Shown here: piece by piece, positions 8,173-15,577 of the stretch
Position numbering within the stretch: the stretch's first letter is position 1
Layout: each line of letters starts with the position of its first letter
NCBI RefSeq assembly: GCF_033170155.1
Contig: NZ_CP137079.1
Span: 1,054,001-1,118,000, forward strand
DNA from: Raineyella sp. W15-4
GTDB taxonomy: Bacteria; Actinomycetota; Actinomycetes; Propionibacteriales; Propionibacteriaceae
Direction: 5' to 3'
Length of the DNA: 64,000 nucleotides
Position numbers and translations under genes: made by a program
Notes under the pieces: generated by a model
Databases searched by the model: none
What the model was told of the DNA's origin: nothing
What the model saw: the letters and a program-made list of their open reading frames with translations, nothing else

Positions 8173-9513
8173 ATGGTGCAGCGGTGGGTGCTCGACGAGA
8201 TCATCGACCCGTTCGGGGCGAAGGTCGTGGTGGACCGTGCCCCCGACGGGACCATACGGGAGGCGAGGTTCGACCTTGCCGGGCTGCCCCGGGTCGACGC
8301 GCTGCTCACCGGCCATCCGGTCGCCGAGGTGCCGTCCCTGGTCGAACGGCTGTGCGGAGTCTGCCCCGCGGCGCACCACCTGGCCGGGATCCGGGCCCTG
8401 GAGTCCCTGTCCGGTGGGGTCGCTCTCCCCACCGCCGCCGACCTCTCCCGCCGGCTGCTGCACCACGCCTCTGCGATCGCCACCCACGCCGTCCGGGCCG
8501 TCACCACCAGCCGCGACGACGCGGTGACCCTGCGGCGGTTCGCCAAGGAGGTGACGGTGGCGGTGGGATCACCCGGCCACTTCCCGGTCACCGCAGTGCC
8601 GGGCGGTGTCGCCGTACCGGTCGACGCCGAGGCACGCGACCGCTGTCTCACTCTGGTGCCCGCCGCGCTGGCCGCCGCCGTCCGGATCGCGGAGCGTACG
8701 CTGCCCGTCCCCGGCCCGGTCGACGCCTTCACCGGCGCGGACGTCGCGCTGATCGACGAGAAGGGCCGGCCGGACCTGTTCGGCACCCGGCTGCGGGCGG
8801 TGGCCGCCGACGGTCGCGTGGTCATCGACGCAGCCGTGGCAGCGGAGTGGGACAGGCTGGTCGCCGAGTCGGTGCCCGGCGATCCCGCCCCCCGGCCCTA
8901 CCTGCTGGCTCTGGGCCCGGAGCACGGCCGGTACCGGGTCGGGCCGGTCGCGCAGTTGCGTATCGGCGGGCTCGGCACCCCGCAGGCCGCCGCGCTGCAG
9001 GCCGACTGGTCACGTCGGGGCGGGCACGCGGCCGCCGCCCGTACGGTCGTCACCGTCCACTCGGTGGAGGCGATCGCCGCGCTGCTGGCCCGCCCGGAAC
9101 TGCTCGATCGACGGGTCCGCATCGACCCGCCGGACCGGACCGGCCCGGGTGTCGGCATCGGCTGGGTGGACGGGCCCCGTGGTCTGCTGGTGCACCGCTA
9201 CCAGGTGGCCGCCGACGGCCGGGTCAGTTCGGCCACCGTACTGACCCCCACGGCACAGAACGAGTACTGGCTGGCCCAGTTGCTGCGCCGCGCGATCGAC
9301 ACCGGTCACGACCCGGGTCATCCGGCCGGCGAATCCGGCCGGGGGCAGACCGGCCCGATCGTCGAGCTGGAGGACGCCATCCGTGAGGCCGACCCGTGTC
9401 TGCCCTGCTCCTCGGCGCCCGTCGGTGCGATGGGTCTGGTGGTCGAGGAAACAGTGCCCGATGCACCGTACGACCCGCCGGACCAGGTACCCGACCCCTC
9501 AGGAGGGCAGTAG
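8173..9513 (+). CDS. [NiFe]-hydrogenase-like large subunit, divergent
   Basis: A 446-residue protein (ATG at 8173 behind AGGTCGGAGG) resembling group 3 (HoxH-like) large subunits. The L1 motif RLCGVCPAAHH gives C61 and C64, and the C-terminal DPCLPC gives C409 and C412, so all four NiFe-ligand cysteines are kept. Three features depart from known enzymes. The N-terminal Glu-Gly-His proton-gate motif is replaced by Pro-Phe-Gly (residues 13-15). The His or Arg expected three residues after the last cysteine is Ala415. A 34-residue proline-rich tail follows with no visible protease site. No small subunit gene is nearby. Flanked by hypA and hypC. It may be an active noncanonical enzyme or a repurposed NiFe protein. 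Confidence 0.75.
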   Translation: MVQRWVLDEIIDPFGAKVVVDRAPDGTIREARFDLAGLPRVDALLTGHPVAEVPSLVERLCGVCPAAHHLAGIRALESLSGGVALPTAADLSRRLLHHASAIATHAVRAVTTSRDDAVTLRRFAKEVTVAVGSPGHFPVTAVPGGVAVPVDAEARDRCLTLVPAALAAAVRIAERTLPVPGPVDAFTGADVALIDEKGRPDLFGTRLRAVAADGRVVIDAAVAAEWDRLVAESVPGDPAPRPYLLALGPEHGRYRVGPVAQLRIGGLGTPQAAALQADWSRRGGHAAAARTVVTVHSVEAIAALLARPELLDRRVRIDPPDRTGPGVGIGWVDGPRGLLVHRYQVAADGRVSSATVLTPTAQNEYWLAQLLRRAIDTGHDPGHPAGESGRGQTGPIVELEDAIREADPCLPCSSAPVGAMGLVVEETVPDAPYDPPDQVPDPSGGQ

Positions 9514-9514
9514 C

Positions 9515-9757
9515 GTGTGTGTCTCCGTACCGTCCAGAATCGTCCGGATCACCCCTGGCGTGCTGCCGATGGGTGACGTCCGGGTCGGTGACCGGGAGGT
9601 GTCCTGCTGCCTGGCGTACGTTCCCGAGGCGCAGGTCGGCGACTTCGTCCTGGTGCAGAACGGCTTCGCCATCGATCTGCTGGATCCGGAGTCGGCCGCC
9701 CTGTCGCTGAGCGCGTTCGCCGAGCTGGGCGTGCTGGACGCCCCGGAGGACCTCTGA
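9515..9757 (+). CDS. hypC: HypC/HybG-type hydrogenase maturation chaperone
   Basis: An 80-residue protein starting at GTG 9515, which gives (M)CVSVPSRIV, keeping the essential Cys2 that carries the Fe(CN)2CO precursor with HypD. The start follows AGGAGGGCAG and sits one base after the large-subunit stop, so the pair is co-translated. The OB-fold core GDFVLVQNGFAID aligns with the usual VLVHxGFA block, but the conserved histidine is Gln48. HypD, HypE and HypF are not in the window and must come from elsewhere if iron-cyanide chemistry is used. The change parallels the altered residues in the neighbouring large subunit. Confidence 0.82.
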   Translation: MCVSVPSRIVRITPGVLPMGDVRVGDREVSCCLAYVPEAQVGDFVLVQNGFAIDLLDPESAALSLSAFAELGVLDAPEDL

Positions 9758-9781
9758 ACCCGGTGCGGGGAGGGGCGTACG

Positions 9782-10405
9782 CTACGACTTCTCGACGGCC
9801 AGCGCGACGCTGAATCCGCCCAGGACGGTGCCGGTGATCGCGTCCAGCCACCTCCGGACGCGGCGGCGGGCCAGCCAGCCGGAGGCGCGGTGCATCAGGG
9901 TGACCAGCAGGCCGAGCCACAGCAGGGCGATGGCGGCGTGGGTGAGGGCCAGCCCGGCCAGAGCGAGCCCGCCGCTGCCCGGTCCGATGAACTGGGGCAG
10001 GATCGCCAGGTAGAAGACCAGGACCTTCGGGTTAGTGATGTTCGACAGGAATCCCTGCCGGAGGCCGCGGGCCGGGTCGGCCTCGGCCCGTCCGGCGACC
10101 ATCGGCCGGTAGGTCCCACGCCAGGAGGACCGCAGCGACAGGGCGGCCAGGTAGGCGAGATAGGCGACGCCGGCCCACTTGATCGTCAGGAACACGGGCT
10201 GGGAGCGGAGGACGAACGCTCCGAGCCCGGCGGCGGCCGCGACTCCCTGGACGGCACAGGCGCCGGCCACGCCCAGCGCGGTGGCCCAGCCGCGGCGCCG
10301 GCCGCCCGCGAGAGTGTTGGCGGACACGACGGCGAAGTCCGGGCCGGGCACCAACGCCACCACGACAGCGACGGTCAGAAACGCCAGGTAGCCGTGCAGG
10401 GTCAT
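9782..10405 (-). CDS. LysE/RhtB-family amino-acid exporter
   Basis: A 207-residue membrane protein, the usual size of RhtB/LysE exporters. It has about six hydrophobic helices, an N-terminal helix with the family PGPDFAVVSANTLAGGRRRG block (residues 20-40), and the conserved FLSNITNPKVLVFYLAILPQF segment in mid-protein. ATG at 10405 has GGAGGG 7 nt upstream. It exports amino acids or their analogues across the cytoplasmic membrane; the substrate is not predictable. It converges on hypC with 24 bp between stops. Confidence 0.88.
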   Translation of the reverse strand: MTLHGYLAFLTVAVVVALVPGPDFAVVSANTLAGGRRRGWATALGVAGACAVQGVAAAAGLGAFVLRSQPVFLTIKWAGVAYLAYLAALSLRSSWRGTYRPMVAGRAEADPARGLRQGFLSNITNPKVLVFYLAILPQFIGPGSGGLALAGLALTHAAIALLWLGLLVTLMHRASGWLARRRVRRWLDAITGTVLGGFSVALAVEKS

Positions 10406-10968
10406 GGGCCCGTCCCTCCGATGTTCTCTGGTCCCCGGTGTTCTCTGCGGTCTGCCTCCGCGTGGGGGTCTGCCTCCACTGCGGTCGCCCCGGGTGCGGT
10501 TCGCCCGCGACGACAGGAGCTTCAGCATAAGCGGCCGGACGAACGCCCCCTCGGGGGGAAGGGGGACCGGATGCTCGGCGGTGTTCCCTCGTCCCGGCCC
10601 GTGTCGTCCCGGCCCGTATCGTCCCGGCATGTGCCCGCCGTGGCGCTGATCAGCGGGACGACGTTCTGCGGCATGTGCCCACCGAACGCAGGGAGTGTGT
10701 TCGAGCAAGAGATGCACCCGGGGGATGACACTTCTCCCACCCGAAAAGCGCAGCCTGTCGGCCGGATTCACGCTGATCCCGCGGAACGGCGGGGAACGAG
10801 CCGGCGTCGAGGTTGGTGCCTGGTTGGAGCGAACGTCACCCCCCCTGGTGAAACCTGCCGACGACAACAGACTCTGGAAAGGGCAGCGGCTGGGTGGGTG
10901 AGGGTTGCGGCTGAGCTCGCGGGCGTGGGGCCCGAGCCGGCTCTTCCGGTCCGCTGCGCTTCCCGTGA
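10406..10968. other. Intergenic stretch with short tandem repeat, no gene seen
   Basis: This 563-bp gap between the RhtB gene start and the patatin gene end holds no open frame with convincing family features. It contains 2.7 copies of a 15-bp tandem unit (gtcccggcccgtgtc type) at 10591-10630. The upstream part should carry the exporter promoter, but no clear -35/-10 pair is visible by eye. Confidence 0.5.
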
Positions 10969-11970
10969 TCAGCTGCGGTACTTGGCGACGTACGCCGCGA
11001 AGTCCCAGCCCGGGCGATCGGCCGTCCCGTCGAGGAACTGCTCGGCCGCCGTGCGGCCGTTGCGGTACAGCATGTCCCGGTCCTCGTCGGACAGGTCGAA
11101 TTGAGTGGTCCGGATCTTGCCGGTGTCGATGAAGATGGTCCGGTCGATGGTGCCGTCCTCGTCGATGTGCATCCGGTCGTAGAAGCCCATCATCGTCCGG
11201 AGCAGCGCGAACCCGAAGCTGAGCGTCCCTCTGACCGGGTTGGCGACGCCCAGGGTGGCATCGGGCCGGGAGCCCAGCATGATCCCGAAGGTCGGCCACC
11301 GTGGGGTGACGCCCGGGGGCGCGTCGAACACGTCGACGGGAAAGTTCGACAGCATGCCCCCGTCCACGAACCAGGTCCGTCGGCCACCGGGCGTCGTCCA
11401 GCGCACCGGTCGGTAGAAGAAGGGGATCGACATCGAGGTCCGGACGGCGTCGGCGACCGACTCGGCGGACGGGTCGCGACCGAAGTCGCGGTAGTCCCAG
11501 GGAAGGTAGCGCAGCCGGCCGGCACTGATGTCGGAGGTCGCCACGATCAGCCGGAACCGCCGCTCCGGGGGCAGCGGATGGTGCTCCGGATCCGGATCCT
11601 GATAGGCGAGATCGGCGAAGGTGCCGGTCCGGCCGTACGCGCCGTACGTCCTGAGCTGTTCGCCGAGCCACCGGCGCAGGTACTCCCCGTGGTAGATCCC
11701 GTTGCGGGTGACCAGGTCGATGACCTTGCCGATCAGGGTGTCGTCCCACCAGCTGCCGTCCTGGAACCTCCGGTAGTCGGCGGTCTTGAGGATCTCGACC
11801 ATCCGTGTGGCCGGGATACCGGCCGCGACCAACGACGCGGCGATCGCCCCGGCCGAGGTGCCGGCGACCCGGTGGAAGGTGTAGCCGCGTTCTTCCAGTA
11901 CCTCCACGGCGCCGACCAGGGCGATGCCTTTGACGCCCCCGCCCTGCATGACCAGATCAGCTTCGGGCAT
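10969..11970 (-). CDS. Patatin-like phospholipase
   Basis: A 333-residue patatin-domain lipid acyl hydrolase. The start ATG at 11970 gives MPEADLVMQGGGVKG, placing the oxyanion-hole motif GGGVKG at residues 10-15; a longer form from 12036 is possible but adds an atypical basic leader. The nucleophile elbow is GTSAG (Ser39) and the second dyad residue is Asp203 in VDGGMLSNFP, both intact. A GGGAGA lies about 6 nt upstream of the chosen start. Expected to hydrolyse membrane lipids or acyl esters in the cytoplasm or at the inner membrane face. It stands alone between unrelated genes. Confidence 0.88.
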   Translation of the reverse strand: MPEADLVMQGGGVKGIALVGAVEVLEERGYTFHRVAGTSAGAIAASLVAAGIPATRMVEILKTADYRRFQDGSWWDDTLIGKVIDLVTRNGIYHGEYLRRWLGEQLRTYGAYGRTGTFADLAYQDPDPEHHPLPPERRFRLIVATSDISAGRLRYLPWDYRDFGRDPSAESVADAVRTSMSIPFFYRPVRWTTPGGRRTWFVDGGMLSNFPVDVFDAPPGVTPRWPTFGIMLGSRPDATLGVANPVRGTLSFGFALLRTMMGFYDRMHIDEDGTIDRTIFIDTGKIRTTQFDLSDEDRDMLYRNGRTAAEQFLDGTADRPGWDFAAYVAKYRS

Positions 11971-12066
11971 GTCGTCTCCCGTGGCGTCTTGCCTCGCGCG
12001 GGTGCCCGAGGGCCGGACAGCCACCGCTTGTGACAAGAGTCACACTCGGGCCTGATGTGGTCAAGG

Positions 12067-12140
12067 AGGTGTGGGCCCGAGCTGTCCGCCGAGGTGTGGG
12101 CCCGGGCTGTCCGGTGCGGTATGCGCCGAGCTGTCCGCCG
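12067..12140. repeat. Three imperfect 25-bp tandem repeats
   Basis: Three adjacent units of about 25 bp, each ending in gctgtccg(c/g), lie upstream of the YedY-like gene and behind the patatin start. The first two differ at only a few positions; the third is 24 bp and more diverged. No coding function is evident. Confidence 0.6.
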
Positions 12141-12225
12141 CGGTGAGTGCTGTGATTGGCCGGTGGAAGGGCGGCGCCGGACGCTCTCATTGTGGCGTAC
12201 GTCACGCAGTCGTACCCTGGTTGCC

Positions 12226-13827
12226 ATGGACAGGCTCGCCGCCCTCGTCGGCGTGACCTCCGCCGGGCTCGGTGTCGCCGCGGGACACCTGGTCGCGGCG
12301 CTGACTTTTCCCGCCGCCTCGCCCCTCGTTGCCCTCGGTGGCGCGGTCATCGACCTCACCCCGACGGCACTGCGGGAGTTCGCGATCCGCACCTTCGGTG
12401 CGACGGACAAGGTGGTGCTCACCAGCGTGATCGTGCTGGTCGCCGCCGTCCTGGCCGGCGCGGCCGGGGCGTGGGGACGACGCTCCCTCAGGTCGGCGCT
12501 GCTCCTGGTCGGCGGTCTGGGCGTCGTGCTGATCGCGGCCGCGCTGACCCGTCCCGGCGCACAGGTGGCGTACGCGCTGCCCGGAGTGGTGGCCGGGCTG
12601 ATCGGTGGAGCGGCTCTCGTCGTCCAGTTGCGCTGGGCGTACGGCCCACGGCGAGCGATCCCGGCGGTCCGGGTCGCTCCGGAGCCCGGTGAGGCTACCC
12701 CCGGCCACGGCGGGACCACCCTGGACCTCACCCCGGTGGAGGCCCGCCCGCTGGCCATCGATCGGCGCACCCTGTTCGTCGAGTCCGCCGGGGTCGTGGC
12801 CGCGGCCGGGCTGATCGGCTGGGTGGGGTCCCGGGTGGCGGGCCCCGGCGGTGCCGGCACGGCCCTCGCGCCGGTCTCCGCGGTGACGCTGCCCCCGGTC
12901 GCCTCCCCGCCGCCCGCCGTACCGGCCGGTCTGGAGGCGAGTGTGCCCGGCGTGAGCCCCCTGGTCACCCCGATCGGCGACTTCTACCGGGTCGACACCG
13001 CGCTGTCCGTTCCGCGGCCCGACCCGACCACCTGGCGGCTCAGCATCGGTGGCCGGGTCGCCCACTCGTACACCCTCACGATGGCCGACCTGCTGGCGAT
13101 GCCGATGGTCGAGCGCGACATCACCCTGACCTGCGTCTCCAACCCGGTCGGCGGCCCGTACGTCGGCAGTACCCGCTGGACCGGTGTCCTGGTCGCAGAC
13201 CTGATTCGGCGCGCCGACCCGGAACCCGGCGCCGACATGGTGCTCAGCCGATCGGTCGACGGCTTCACCGCTTCGACCCCCTTGGCAGTGCTGCTGGACG
13301 GCCGGGACGCGATGATCGCCCTCGGCATGGACGGCCGTCCGCTCACCGCCACCCACGGGGCGCCGGCCCGGCTGCTCACCCCCGGCCTCTACGGCTACGT
13401 CGGGGCCACGAAATGGCTCACCGAGCTCACGGTGACGACCTTCGCCGCGGACACCGCCTACTGGACCGCGCGCGGCTGGGCGGCCCAGGCCCCGGTGAAG
13501 ACCGCCGCCCGGATCGACACCCCGTCGGGCACGGTCGCCGCCGGGCCGGTGCCGATCGCCGGGGTGGCCTGGGCCACCCACCGGGGGGTCGGCCGGGTCG
13601 AGGTGCAGGTGGACGACGGCCCCTGGCAGCCGGCGACCCTCGGGCCGGACGTCGGGCTCGACTACTGGCGCCAGTGGTACCTGCCGTGGCAGGCGACGCC
13701 CGGCCAGCACACGCTGAAGGCCCGGGCCTACGACGACTCCGGGCAGGTGCAGACCGCGGAGGTCGCCGACGTGCTGCCCGACGGCGCCACTGGCTACCCG
13801 GTGGCCACCGTGGCCGTTCGCGGTTGA
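12226..13827 (+). CDS. Membrane-anchored sulfite-oxidase/YedY-like molybdopterin oxidoreductase
   Basis: A 533-residue fusion. Residues 1-135 form about four transmembrane helices, and another hydrophobic helix lies near 184-204. Residues 245-440 form a molybdopterin-binding sulfite-oxidase fold with the Mo-ligand cysteine at C303 (LTCVSNPVGGPYVG) and the THGAPARLLTPGLYG block. Residues 455-533 look like the Mo-cofactor dimerisation beta domain. The catalytic domain is probably outside the membrane. ATG 12226 was chosen because it begins the hydrophobic region; the longer frame adds an unsupported leader. Similar proteins occur in actinobacteria, but the physiological electron donor is unknown. 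Confidence 0.85.
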   Translation: MDRLAALVGVTSAGLGVAAGHLVAALTFPAASPLVALGGAVIDLTPTALREFAIRTFGATDKVVLTSVIVLVAAVLAGAAGAWGRRSLRSALLLVGGLGVVLIAAALTRPGAQVAYALPGVVAGLIGGAALVVQLRWAYGPRRAIPAVRVAPEPGEATPGHGGTTLDLTPVEARPLAIDRRTLFVESAGVVAAAGLIGWVGSRVAGPGGAGTALAPVSAVTLPPVASPPPAVPAGLEASVPGVSPLVTPIGDFYRVDTALSVPRPDPTTWRLSIGGRVAHSYTLTMADLLAMPMVERDITLTCVSNPVGGPYVGSTRWTGVLVADLIRRADPEPGADMVLSRSVDGFTASTPLAVLLDGRDAMIALGMDGRPLTATHGAPARLLTPGLYGYVGATKWLTELTVTTFAADTAYWTARGWAAQAPVKTAARIDTPSGTVAAGPVPIAGVAWATHRGVGRVEVQVDDGPWQPATLGPDVGLDYWRQWYLPWQATPGQHTLKARAYDDSGQVQTAEVADVLPDGATGYPVATVAVRG

Positions 13828-13895
13828 CCTCGGGTTGACCTCGGGCTGGTTTCGGCTCGACTCGGGTTGACGACGGGGCCAGCCGCCAGTCCCCG

Positions 13896-13928
13896 CTGTA
13901 CGATTGCACAGCTAACTGTACGAACGTA
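13896..13928. promoter_or_regulatory. Candidate TetR operator upstream of the ABC-2 exporter operon
   Basis: The octamer CTGTACGA occurs at 13896-13903 and again at 13916-13923, exactly 20 bp (two helical turns) apart. The second copy merges into TACGAACGTA (13919-13928), whose TACG/CGTA arms are inverted. The cluster ends 10 bp before the TetR start codon, the position expected for autoregulation. Binding is inferred. Confidence 0.45.
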
Positions 13929-13938
13929 TGGTGGAGCC

Positions 13939-14679
13939 ATGAGGGCAGCTGAGAGTGACCTCACCGCCAAGGCCCGGATCCGCGACGCGGCGCTGGAGGT
14001 CTTCGCCGAACGGGGGGAGAAGGGCGCGACGATCCGGACGATCGCCGCCCGGGCCGCGGTCTCCCCGGCGCTGGTCCAGCACCACTTCGGGACCAAGGCC
14101 GGCCTGCGGGCGGTGTGCGACGCGTACGCCCTGGACTACCTGCGGACGGAGGCCGCCGCGGGTCTCGAGGACGGTCGGGTCGCCGATCCGACCTTCACCG
14201 CGGAGGTGCTGCGCTCCGGACCGTCGGTGACCCGCTACCTGGTGCGGGCACTGGTCGACGACTCGCCCGGGTCGGAGGCCCTGTTCGACGAGATGGTCGC
14301 GATCAGCGAGCCCTATCTGCGAGCGCAGGATCCCGAGCTGCCGGTCCGCGCCAAGGCGGCCGTCCTGGTAGCGATGAAGCTCGGTGTCACGGCCTTCGCC
14401 CCGCAGCTCTCCCGTACGTTCGGCGTCCCGCTTTACTCCCCGGCCGGGATGGCCCTGAGCGGCCGGGCCCAGTTGGAGCTCCTCAATCCCGACCTGACCG
14501 ACCCGGCGGTCTTCGAACAGGCGCGGCAGGGTCTGGCCGGGCTGGATCCGGACGATGCCGAGCCGGTGCTCAGCCAGCCGGCAGCCGGCGCCGCCTCGCA
14601 GCCTGATCAGCCGGCGGCGGCCATCGCCCCGACACCCGACCCAAGCCCTCACCCATCGATCAGGAGTGATGATGTCTGA
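13939..14679 (+). CDS. TetR-family regulator of the adjacent ABC exporter
   Basis: A 246-residue TetR regulator. The N-terminal helix-turn-helix (about residues 12-58) contains ATIRTIAARAAVSPALVQHHFGTK, with the typical F-x-x-K end of the recognition region. The C-terminal ligand domain is helical, and the last 40 residues are Ala/Pro-rich and probably disordered. The gene overlaps the ABC ATPase start by 8 bp, so regulator and transporter are one operon. It probably represses that operon until the exported compound binds. Confidence 0.9.
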   Translation: MRAAESDLTAKARIRDAALEVFAERGEKGATIRTIAARAAVSPALVQHHFGTKAGLRAVCDAYALDYLRTEAAAGLEDGRVADPTFTAEVLRSGPSVTRYLVRALVDDSPGSEALFDEMVAISEPYLRAQDPELPVRAKAAVLVAMKLGVTAFAPQLSRTFGVPLYSPAGMALSGRAQLELLNPDLTDPAVFEQARQGLAGLDPDDAEPVLSQPAAGAASQPDQPAAAIAPTPDPSPHPSIRSDDV

Positions 14680-15577
14680 TTCCGATGCGGTGATCCGCAC
14701 CGTACGCCTCACCAAGACCTTCGGACCCACCCGGGCGCTCGACGGTCTCGACCTGACCGTGACCCCCGGCGAGGTGCACGGCTTCCTCGGCCCGAACGGC
14801 GCCGGCAAGACCACCACCCTGCGTATCCTGCTGGGGCTGCTCCGCCCCACCTCGGGCCGCTCGGAGGTGCTCGGGCTCGACCCGTGGACCGACCAGGTGG
14901 CGGTGCACCGGCGGGTCGCGTACGTCCCGGGCGATGTGGTGCTGTGGCCAGGCCTCTCCGGAGGTGAGGTGATCGACCTGCTCGGCCGGCTGCGGGGACG
15001 GACCGACCAGGCCCGCCGGGATGCGCTGGTGGAGCGGTTCGACCTGGACCCGACGAAACGCTGCCGGGACTACTCCAAGGGGAACCGGCAGAAGGTCGCC
15101 CTGGTCGCGGCCTTCGCCGCCCGGGCCGACCTGATGGTGCTCGACGAACCCACCTCCGGGCTGGATCCGCTGATGGAGCGGGTCTTCCGGCAGCTGGTCG
15201 GCGAGGGGCGCGAGGAGGGACGTACGGTCCTGCTGTCGAGCCACATCCTCTCCGAGGCGGAGGAGCTGTGTGACCGGGTGAGCATCATCCGGGCCGGCCG
15301 CCTGGTCGACTCCGCTCCGCTCAGCGAACTCCGCGGCGCCCATCACACGCTGGTCGACGCCCGGCTGGCGGCCCCGGTGAGCCCGGCGACCTTCTCAGGG
15401 ATGGCCGGGCTCAGCGATCTCGAGGTGGCCGGCGGTTCGGTGCGCTGCCGGGTCGAGCCGACCGGCCTGGCCCCGCTGCTGGCACTGCTGGCCACTCTCG
15501 ACCCACTGAGCCTGACCTGCAGCCCGCCCTCGCTGGAGGACGTCTTCCTCGCCCACTATGACCCGGAGCCGGTGTGA
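14672..15577 (+). CDS. ABC-2 exporter ATP-binding subunit
   Basis: A 301-residue ATPase with Walker A GPNGAGKTTT, an unusual signature YSKGNRQKV in place of LSGGQ, Walker B LMVLDEPTSGLDP, and the H-loop SSHILSEAEELCDRV. A C-terminal domain of about 80 residues follows, as in DrrA-like drug exporters. AGGAG lies 5 nt before the ATG at 14672. The YSKGN signature is typical of ATPases paired with large 'polyketide antibiotic' type permeases, which fits the next gene. Confidence 0.9.
   Translation: MSDSDAVIRTVRLTKTFGPTRALDGLDLTVTPGEVHGFLGPNGAGKTTTLRILLGLLRPTSGRSEVLGLDPWTDQVAVHRRVAYVPGDVVLWPGLSGGEVIDLLGRLRGRTDQARRDALVERFDLDPTKRCRDYSKGNRQKVALVAAFAARADLMVLDEPTSGLDPLMERVFRQLVGEGREEGRTVLLSSHILSEAEELCDRVSIIRAGRLVDSAPLSELRGAHHTLVDARLAAPVSPATFSGMAGLSDLEVAGGSVRCRVEPTGLAPLLALLATLDPLSLTCSPPSLEDVFLAHYDPEPV

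Noticed and set aside
14606-14679. Ala/Pro tail of the TetR protein as a misread frameshift
   Set aside because: The frame stays open with normal third-position GC until the overlapping ABC gene start, and such tails are common in this genome.
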